The notes under the pieces were generated by a model that was not told the origin of the DNA, ran no database searches, and saw nothing but the letters and a program-made list of their open reading frames with translations. Of a stretch of 6,761 bases of DNA, positions 1 to 6,761 are shown in pieces. The first letter of the stretch is position 1. Every line of letters starts with the position of its first letter. Source of the DNA: Deltaproteobacteria bacterium (lineage in GTDB: Bacteria; Myxococcota_A; JAADFL01); NCBI GenBank assembly GCA_013152945.1, contig JAADFL010000058.1, positions 1-6,761 of the forward strand, in the 5' to 3' direction. The position numbers and the translations under genes were made by a program.

Positions 1-722
1 TCGTTGTTATGCCGTTCGAAAAGAGGGTGCTCCATAACTTCTATTTGAATAAAGAGATCTCCGCGTTTTCCATGGTTTTTTCCAATATGTCCCTCTCCGG
101 AGATTTTTAAAATGTGACCTGTATCCACGCCGTGGGGAATCCCGACCTGTAACTCGGCCTCGGCCATGACCCGGCCGTCGCCCCTGCATTCGTGGCAAAG
201 AGAGGATGGATGAATTCCCAGGCCGTTACATTTTACACATTTTCTCGGGAGCTTGATTAGTCCGCGCCCGCTTTGAATGGAACCGGTCCCTTTGCATTCC
301 TCGCAATATATTGGCGTTGACTTGGATGATATTCCAGAGCCGTTGCAACTGGTACATTTTTCCAGCCTTGGAACAATAATTCGCTTTGTACCACCCAAGG
401 CCGCTTCTGCCAGAGGCACTTTCAACCTGGCGTTAATATCATCACCATTTACAGGCGTGGCGGAATCCCTTTTCTTTGAAAGGAATCCCCCGTTGGTATC
501 GGCAGGTTCATCATGTAGGCACCTGGCGCTGTCATAGCTTGCCCGCCGGTCCGGATCCGACAGGACGGCATACGCCTCTTGTACGGTTTTGAAATGCTCG
601 GTAGCTTCGATATTGCCGTTATTCTTGTCAGGATGGTGCTTGTAAGCCTGGTTCCTGAAGGCCTTCTTGACCTCTTCAATGGATGCGTTTCTGCCGATGC
701 CCAAAATTTCATAGTAGTTCAT
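1..722 (-). CDS. dnaJ: DnaJ (Hsp40) co-chaperone, 3' end cut by the window edge
   Basis: DnaJ delivers unfolded substrates to DnaK in the cytoplasm and stimulates its ATPase. Only the first 240 codons are present; the frame is open to position 1. The protein starts MNYYEILGI, and a J domain covers about residues 1-66 with the essential HPD at 30-32. A cysteine-rich zinc domain follows with four CxxCxGxG motifs: CTSCNGSG (123-130), CEECKGTG (140-147), CVKCNGLG (162-169) and CHECRGDG (176-183). The substrate-binding C-terminal domain then begins (IPHGVDTGHILKISGEG, 195-211). The linker at about 68-95 is odd: it has one Phe and few Gly, where DnaJ normally carries a Gly/Phe-rich segment. The ATG at 720-722 is preceded by GGAGG (734-738) at 11 nt and places the J domain at the N-terminus. 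It is the last visible gene of the hrcA-grpE-dnaK-dnaJ cluster. Identity as DnaJ is certain; whether it is the cell's main DnaJ is unknown. Confidence 0.96.
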   Translation of the reverse strand, partial: MNYYEILGIGRNASIEEVKKAFRNQAYKHHPDKNNGNIEATEHFKTVQEAYAVLSDPDRRASYDSARCLHDEPADTNGGFLSKKRDSATPVNGDDINARLKVPLAEAALGGTKRIIVPRLEKCTSCNGSGISSKSTPIYCEECKGTGSIQSGRGLIKLPRKCVKCNGLGIHPSSLCHECRGDGRVMAEAELQVGIPHGVDTGHILKISGEGHIGKNHGKRGDLFIQIEVMEHPLFERHNN

Positions 723-787
723 GTTGCTGGCGGCCTCCGGGAAACTTATCTGTTCAGAATCGGAACTTGCGGCACTTGAATCCTGAA

Positions 788-808
788 AGAGGAAATTTTC
801 CCTCCTCT
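788..808 (-). other. Small hairpin in the dnaK-dnaJ intergenic gap
   Basis: In the 96-base gap between the dnaK stop and the dnaJ start, the minus-strand RNA reads AGAGGA (808-803), nine bases, then TCCTCT (793-788). This is a perfect 6-bp stem that two G-U pairs could lengthen to 8 bp around a GAAAA loop. Only two T's and then a C follow, so it is not a convincing intrinsic terminator. It could be a weak attenuator or an mRNA stabiliser that keeps DnaJ below DnaK levels, or it could be chance. No other structure or clear promoter was seen in this gap. Confidence 0.3.
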
Positions 809-818
809 ATGCTTTGTA

Positions 819-2672
819 CTATGGATCATCTTGGGGATTATTCGGGGAGTCATCATCAGTGGATGCATTTACATAGATCCGTTCCGCAATCAACTGTGAA
901 ATGTCGCTCAATTTGTCGTAATATTCCCTCAATCCGTCAAGGTCAACATCCTGGCTCCTCATAAGCTCCTCCAATTCATCCACTGCCTGTTGGACATCTG
1001 CTCTTTCTGCTGCGGACAAGACCTCACCGTATTCTTCCAGAGAACGTTTCGTCGAATAAATAAGAGTTTCGCAGTCATTCTTGAGTTCGACTTCTTCCAA
1101 CCTTCGTTTGTCCTCTTCCTTTTTAGCCTCTGCTTCGGCAATTAGTTTGTCAATTTCATCCTCTGTGAGGCCCGAGGATGCGGTTACAACTATGCTTTGT
1201 TCCTTGCCGGTCCCGAGGTCCCTGGCAGAGACATGTACAATCCCGTTGGCATCGATGTCGAAGGCGACCTCTATCTGCGGAACGCCCCGTGGAGCAGGCG
1301 GGATGCCCACAAGGGAAAACCTGCCCAGCGTGATATTGTCAGCCGCCAGATCACGTTCTCCCTGTAGTACATGTACGTCAACCTGGGGTTGGTTATCGAC
1401 TGCAGTTGAGAAAACCTGGGCTTTCCTGGTCGGAATGGTGGTGTTTCTTTCTATCAGTTTGGTGAATACACCTCCTGCTGTTTCAACACCTAGAGACAAC
1501 GGGGTGACATCCAGCAGCAGTACGTCTCTTACCTCGCCCTTGAGCACCCCTCCCTGGATTGCTGCTCCAATGGCAACGACTTCATCGGGATTTACCCCCC
1601 TATGAGGCGATTTGCCGAAGAAATCCTGTACTGTTTGCTGAACCAGCGGCATCCTCGTCATGCCGCCTACGAGTATGATTTCATCGATTTCCTTCTTATT
1701 GATGGCTGCATCGGATAAAGCCTGCTCACAAGGAATGACCGTCCGATCAATAAGGTCTTTGACCAGGCTTTCCATGGTTTCACGGGTTATCTTTATTGCC
1801 AGGTGCTTGGGACCGGATTCATCGGCTGTTATGAAAGGCAGGTTGACTTCGGTTTTTTCGGAAGCTGAGAGTTCGTGCTTGGCCTTTTCGGCCGCTTCCT
1901 TGAGACGTTGCAAGGCCATGCGGTCTTCGCGAAGGTCTACGCCATGGTCTCTTTTGAATTCTTCCGCCAGGTAGTCTACAAGTCTCAAATCGAAATCTTC
2001 ACCACCGAGGTGGGTGTCACCTGCAGTCGATTTCACGGAGAAGACGCCGTCGGATATTTCCAGTACCGATATATCGAATGTACCTCCGCCCAGGTCATAT
2101 ACGGCTATCTTCTGGTTACCCTTTTGTTCCAATCCGTACGCCAATGCCGCGGCCGTAGGCTCGTTTATTATTCTAAGAACGTTCAGTCCTGAAATTTTCC
2201 CTGCGTCTTTCGTGGCTTGCCGTTGGCTGTCATTGAAGTATGCCGGGACCGTTACTATTGCGTCGGTGACGACTTCACCCAAATAATCTTCAGCAATCTC
2301 CTTCAGCTTTGTCAATATCATCGCAGAGATCTGGGAAGGTGAATAATCCTTGCCCTTTACCCTTGTCCAAACATCTCCGTTGTCTGCCTTTATCAGCGTG
2401 TAGGGGCATTTGGAAAGGTCGCTCGCGACTTCAGGGGAATCAAATTTCCTTCCGATGAAACGCTTGATGGCGAAAATCGTACTCTCCGGGTTGGTCTCGG
2501 CCTGTCGTTTCGCCATCTGTCCAACCAGGATATCACCTTCATCTGTGAATGCCACTATTGATGGCGTTGTTCGACTTCCTTCTGCATTGGGAATGACGAC
2601 AGGCTCGCCTCCTTCCATTACAACGACGCAACTGTTGGTCGTGCCGAGATCGATACCGATTAACTTGCTCAT
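819..2672 (-). CDS. dnaK: Molecular chaperone DnaK (Hsp70)
   Basis: DnaK is the ATP-dependent Hsp70 that binds and releases exposed hydrophobic segments of client proteins, working with DnaJ (ATPase stimulation) and GrpE (nucleotide exchange). The 617 residues show the three Hsp70 signatures: IDLGTTNS (7-14), [12 protein letters not shown] (191-202, with the ATPase Thr198) and the phosphate-loop motif [11 protein letters not shown] (332-342). The hydrophobic interdomain linker VLLLDVTP (384-391) follows, then the beta-sandwich substrate-binding domain (about 392-500) and the helical lid (about 501-600). The IB subdomain carries the segment typical of Gram-negative DnaK. Length is close to the usual 610-640. 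The C-terminus ([14 protein letters not shown]) is acidic but lacks the common EEV-type ending. The ATG start gives the standard [14 protein letters not shown] opening. grpE lies 18 bp upstream and dnaJ 96 bp downstream, so it is almost certainly operonic. Confidence 0.99.
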   Translation of the reverse strand: MSKLIGIDLGTTNSCVVVMEGGEPVVIPNAEGSRTTPSIVAFTDEGDILVGQMAKRQAETNPESTIFAIKRFIGRKFDSPEVASDLSKCPYTLIKADNGDVWTRVKGKDYSPSQISAMILTKLKEIAEDYLGEVVTDAIVTVPAYFNDSQRQATKDAGKISGLNVLRIINEPTAAALAYGLEQKGNQKIAVYDLGGGTFDISVLEISDGVFSVKSTAGDTHLGGEDFDLRLVDYLAEEFKRDHGVDLREDRMALQRLKEAAEKAKHELSASEKTEVNLPFITADESGPKHLAIKITRETMESLVKDLIDRTVIPCEQALSDAAINKKEIDEIILVGGMTRMPLVQQTVQDFFGKSPHRGVNPDEVVAIGAAIQGGVLKGEVRDVLLLDVTPLSLGVETAGGVFTKLIERNTTIPTRKAQVFSTAVDNQPQVDVHVLQGERDLAADNITLGRFSLVGIPPAPRGVPQIEVAFDIDANGIVHVSARDLGTGKEQSIVVTASSGLTEDEIDKLIAEAEAKKEEDKRRLEEVELKNDCETLIYSTKRSLEEYGEVLSAAERADVQQAVDELEELMRSQDVDLDGLREYYDKLSDISQLIAERIYVNASTDDDSPNNPQDDP

Positions 2673-2675
2673 CTA

Positions 2676-2683
2676 CCTCCCCC
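2676..2683 (-). promoter_or_regulatory. dnaK ribosome-binding site, G-rich with short spacing
   Basis: The sequence GGGGGAGG lies in the 18-bp grpE-dnaK gap, only three bases (TAG) before the dnaK ATG. The long purine run allows ribosomal pairing in several registers, which may offset the short spacing. It supports the chosen dnaK start and independent initiation after grpE ends. Confidence 0.75.
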
Positions 2684-2690
2684 TTTTCTG

Positions 2691-3503
2691 CTATTTATCA
2701 CTTTTTTCGCCGTCAGCGGGTAGCTTTTTCGATATTGCATCGTTATTAACATTTCCACCGGAGTTGTCGTTGCCGGGCTCCCCATCCCGGCTTCCATCGA
2801 AATCACCCGTGTCTTCCGGGTCTTCATCCCGGTTTTGAGCTTCTTCGGGTGGGCCTGCAACGATAACCATTGCCGGCCTCAATAGGCGCTCGTTTATCAT
2901 GTAACCTCTTTGGTACACCTCGATAATGGTTCCAGGTTCGAATCCCTTTTTGTTTCTTTGGGCGAGCGCTTCATGAATGGACGGGTCAAATCGATCATTG
3001 ACCTTTCCAAAAGGTACTATTTTGTGCTTGTCCAGGGTATCCACAAGCTGTTGGTAGACTATCTGTATGCCCTGTACAAGCGCGGTGGCATCGCTGTCAG
3101 CGTGCTCCACAGCCCTTTCCAGGTTGTCGATTACAGGCAACAGGTCTCTGGCCAGGTCTTCAGCCGCCCTGGCTTTCATTTCCTTTTTTTCTCTGGCAAT
3201 ACGCTTCTTGTAGTTATCGAAGTCGGCCGCAACACGAAGGAGCTTGTTACGTAATATTTTTTCAGTGCTTTCCTCTTGTTCTTCAGGTTCTTCCTCAGTG
3301 CCCTCGTCTATTTTTGTTTCAAGTATCGTTCGAGTTCTATCTGTTTTTCCTGCCGACTCCGATTCGGCAAGGCCCTCTTCGATCTTTTGTTCCCGGGCAT
3401 CTCCTGAATCCTCACCTTCCAATTCCCGGAGGAGATCGTCAACACCATCAACCTTGAGATATCCATCTTTTTTATTGGTCACTTGATTAATCTCCCCGAT
3501 CAT
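2691..3503 (-). CDS. grpE: GrpE, nucleotide exchange factor of DnaK
   Basis: GrpE releases ADP from DnaK and so resets the chaperone cycle; it acts in the cytoplasm as a dimer. The family core is clear: a charged helical stretch (about 70-130, including LLRVAADFDNYKKRI and DLLPVIDNLERAV), then the four-helix region and the C-terminal beta domain with GKVNDRFDPSIHEAL (166-180) and YMINERLLRPAMVIVA (201-216). At 270 residues it is much longer than E. coli GrpE (197). The excess is an acidic, probably disordered N-terminus (about 1-80) and an unusual acidic, Asn/Gly-rich tail of about 54 residues (217-270). The ATG at 3501-3503 overlaps the end of hrcA by 17 bp and has GAGG 9 nt upstream. A GTG at 3480-3482 has GGGGAG 9 nt upstream and would give 263 residues starting just after the hrcA stop. 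Both starts are plausible. Family identity is secure. Confidence 0.97.
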   Translation of the reverse strand: MIGEINQVTNKKDGYLKVDGVDDLLRELEGEDSGDAREQKIEEGLAESESAGKTDRTRTILETKIDEGTEEEPEEQEESTEKILRNKLLRVAADFDNYKKRIAREKKEMKARAAEDLARDLLPVIDNLERAVEHADSDATALVQGIQIVYQQLVDTLDKHKIVPFGKVNDRFDPSIHEALAQRNKKGFEPGTIIEVYQRGYMINERLLRPAMVIVAGPPEEAQNRDEDPEDTGDFDGSRDGEPGNDNSGGNVNNDAISKKLPADGEKSDK

Positions 3504-4533
3504 CCCGCAGAACCTCGCCGAGCAGCTTGGCGGTGTAATCTACAAGGGGAATTATTTTTGGGTAGTTCATGCGCCTGGGACCGATTACCCCAAGGCTGCC
3601 CACCGGTTCTGTACCAGGCCCGAATGGGACCGCCACGACACCGACTTCTTCACAGTTGTCGTGTGAACATTCGGAGCCTATGAACACCTTGATTCCACGG
3701 GATCGTATTGCCGCATCGAGCAGTCTGACCAGGAATTGTTTTTCATGAAAAGCTTTGTATATAGCCTTCAATTTATCGATTTTTGAAAATTCAGGGTGTT
3801 CGAAAAAGTTTTCCTCACCCAGAAGCGTTATTTGTGCATCCATCCTTTTTTCCAACAGCTTCATACCAAGATTGACAGCCCGGCTCAAAATTTTATCGTA
3901 CTCGACCTGTTCCCGTACAATCTCATCCATCAATTGTTGCCTGACTTCGGAGAGTGACAAGCCTGAAAATGTGTAGTTCAAATAGTTGGCGGCTTGATCC
4001 AAGTCGGATTGAGAGGCAGTGAAATCCACGTCAAGGAGTTTGTTGTGCACAGAACCTGTTTCATCCACAAGTATTCCGAGAATATCCTTATCCCTGATGT
4101 TCACGAACTGGATATGTTTGAAAGCGACTCTGTCCGCATCGGCTTGCATTACTACGCTGGCCTGATGGCATAGCGAAGATAAGGTCATGCCTGCCTCCTC
4201 CAAGGTGGAGGACTGTTCGCACTGGTATGATTCCATGCTGGCTTTGATGCTTTCCCTTTCTTTCGTGGAGAGTCTATGAAGACGAACAAGGTGGTTCACG
4301 TAATACCGAAAACCTTCATCCGTGGGGATCCTGCCCGCAGAGGTGTGAGGCTGGTCGAGCAGCCCCAGAGTGTGTAATTCGGCCATAGTGTTTCTGATAG
4401 TGGCCGGAGAAACACTGAAATCGAAATTTTTTGCAATGGTGCGGGAACTCACGGGTTTGCCTGTTTGAATATAATTATCAATTACTGCAATCAGGATACG
4501 GCGATCTCGTTCATTCAAATCCATGTACATCAC
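3487..4533 (-). CDS. hrcA: Heat-inducible transcriptional repressor HrcA
   Basis: HrcA represses chaperone operons by binding the CIRCE operator; in the classic model GroEL keeps it active and heat stress relieves repression. The N-terminal winged helix-turn-helix is plain: LNERDRRIL (6-14), PVSSRTIAKNF (27-37), SPATIRNTMAEL (42-53) and QPHTSAGRIPTDEGFRYYV (61-79). The middle GAF-like part and the C-terminal GSLGVIGPRRMNYPKIIPLV (312-331) are family hallmarks. The 348 residues are a normal length. Three starts lie close together: GTG 4531-4533, ATG 4528-4530 and ATG 4522-4524. GGTAGG (4543-4548) sits 9 nt before the GTG and GGGTGA lies 10 nt before the last ATG, so the exact start is uncertain by up to three codons. 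hrcA is the first gene of the chaperone cluster and its stop lies inside grpE, implying coupling. No CIRCE was found upstream. Confidence 0.97.
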   Translation of the reverse strand: MMYMDLNERDRRILIAVIDNYIQTGKPVSSRTIAKNFDFSVSPATIRNTMAELHTLGLLDQPHTSAGRIPTDEGFRYYVNHLVRLHRLSTKERESIKASMESYQCEQSSTLEEAGMTLSSLCHQASVVMQADADRVAFKHIQFVNIRDKDILGILVDETGSVHNKLLDVDFTASQSDLDQAANYLNYTFSGLSLSEVRQQLMDEIVREQVEYDKILSRAVNLGMKLLEKRMDAQITLLGEENFFEHPEFSKIDKLKAIYKAFHEKQFLVRLLDAAIRSRGIKVFIGSECSHDNCEEVGVVAVPFGPGTEPVGSLGVIGPRRMNYPKIIPLVDYTAKLLGEVLRDDRGD

Positions 4534-4542
4534 TTCACCCGA

Positions 4543-4565
4543 CCTACCCGTTTTTCAAAGGTAGG
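4543..4565 (-). promoter_or_regulatory. Leader hairpin covering the likely hrcA ribosome-binding site
   Basis: In the minus-strand RNA, CCTACC (4565-4560) and GGTAGG (4548-4543) form a perfect 6-bp stem around an 11-nt A-rich loop; one extra U-G pair is possible. The 3' arm GGTAGG is the most Shine-Dalgarno-like sequence at the right distance (9 nt) from the upstream-most hrcA start. Folding could therefore hide the ribosome-binding site. A temperature-sensitive leader is one inference. It has no T-tract and so does not look like a terminator. Confidence 0.4.
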
Positions 4566-4581
4566 AAATCTTTTTCTTAGT

Positions 4582-4610
4582 TTATTAACGAACACACATA
4601 AACGTGTCAA
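4582..4610 (-). promoter_or_regulatory. Candidate sigma-70-type promoter of the hrcA-grpE-dnaK-dnaJ operon
   Basis: A perfect -35 TTGACA (4610-4605) is followed after 17 bp by TAATAA (4587-4582), a poor -10 with three of six consensus matches; AATAAA one base later matches four of six. Transcription would start near 4575, giving a leader of about 42 nt before the hrcA start region. The position, in the only sizeable gap upstream of hrcA, and the perfect -35 support it. The weak -10 leaves doubt. No sigma-32-like (CTTGAA / CCCCAT) pair was seen. Confidence 0.5.
4594..4607. repeat. Imperfect 14-bp dyad inside the candidate hrcA promoter (possible operator)
   Basis: On the minus strand ACACGTTTATGTGT is symmetric at five of seven base pairs, with ACAC/GTGT arms. 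It overlaps the end of the -35 hexamer and fills much of the spacer. A repressor bound here would block RNA polymerase, so this is a reasonable operator candidate. It does not resemble CIRCE (TTAGCACTC-N9-GAGTGCTAA). The arms are short and chance is possible. Confidence 0.3.
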
Positions 4611-4667
4611 GGAGTTAGAATGGTTTGGGAAATCTTGCTACAGATGGATTAGAGTCTTTGGGGTGAT

Positions 4668-6669
<2,002 letters not shown>

Positions 6670-6719
6670 TTTCTCTCCGTGGATACTTTCTATTGTGAAC
6701 AAACTCCTTCCCGCCGGAC

Positions 6720-6748
6720 AACATAGGACTGCCGAAACCAAACATCAA
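6720..6748 (-). promoter_or_regulatory. Weak candidate promoter upstream of the DUF166 gene
   Basis: TTGATG (6748-6743) and TATGTT (6725-6720) each match four of six consensus positions and are 17 bp apart, about 50 bp before the DUF166 start. The 92 bases from 6670 to the window end hold nothing else I recognise. The upstream neighbour is outside the window, so the DUF166 gene may instead be internal to a longer operon. Confidence 0.25.
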
Positions 6749-6761
6749 GAGAGATTTAAGT

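Noticed and set aside
788-808. Intrinsic terminator between dnaK and dnaJ
   Set aside because: The stem is only 6 bp and is followed by just two T's; kept only as a low-confidence hairpin.
1081-1605. 174-codon plus-strand open frame
   Set aside because: It lies wholly antisense to the conserved dnaK coding sequence, is Ser/Thr-rich as expected of a reverse-frame shadow, and resembles no family.
4564-4636. Nine-base direct repeat AAGATTTCC (minus strand) at 4564-4572 and 4628-4636, flanking the hrcA promoter
   Set aside because: It is short enough to arise by chance in a 134-bp gap, and the copies are unequal in context and not spaced like an operator pair.
6670-6741. TTG-initiated N-terminal extension of the DUF166 gene
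   Set aside because: The extra 24 residues do not look like the family N-terminus, while the ATG at 6667-6669 has a well-placed GGAG.

Overview
The window is a housekeeping locus with every gene on the minus strand. In transcription order, from the right edge to the left, it holds a DUF166-family protein, enolase (eno), then hrcA, grpE, dnaK and the first 240 codons of dnaJ, which runs off the left edge. No tRNA, rRNA, CRISPR array, insertion sequence or phage gene is visible, and no stretch longer than about 135 bases lacks a gene. Plus-strand open frames are antisense shadows of these genes.

The organism is a bacterium. The hrcA-grpE-dnaK-dnaJ order, a proteobacterial-type DnaK (subdomain IB region with KRFIGRKF...DNGDVW) and a DUF166 gene beside eno suggest a Desulfobacterota (deltaproteobacterium-like) genome with balanced base composition. 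This placement is an inference from remembered family features, not from a search.

Right block (4668-6669): the DUF166 gene overlaps eno by 8 bp and carries eno's strong Shine-Dalgarno sequence inside its last codons, so the two are probably co-transcribed and translationally coupled. Enolase has all the expected catalytic and metal-binding residues. DUF166 has no established function.

Middle (4534-4667): the 134-bp eno-hrcA gap holds a candidate promoter (TTGACA, 17-bp spacer, weak -10) pointing at hrcA. A 14-bp imperfect dyad lies between its -35 and -10, and a perfect 6-bp hairpin further downstream contains the likely hrcA ribosome-binding site. The canonical HrcA operator CIRCE was not found here, although hrcA heads the operon.

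Left block (1-4533): hrcA and grpE overlap by 17 bp, grpE and dnaK are 18 bp apart, and dnaK and dnaJ are 96 bp apart. Together they encode the heat-shock repressor and the complete DnaK chaperone cycle: ATPase, nucleotide exchange factor and J-protein. Three departures from the textbook forms stand out. DnaJ has its J domain and all four zinc-binding motifs but essentially no Gly/Phe-rich linker. GrpE has a roughly 54-residue acidic C-terminal tail. DnaK ends without the usual acidic EEV-type C-terminal motif. I see no wholly new system; the regulatory leader and the DnaJ linker most deserve checking.
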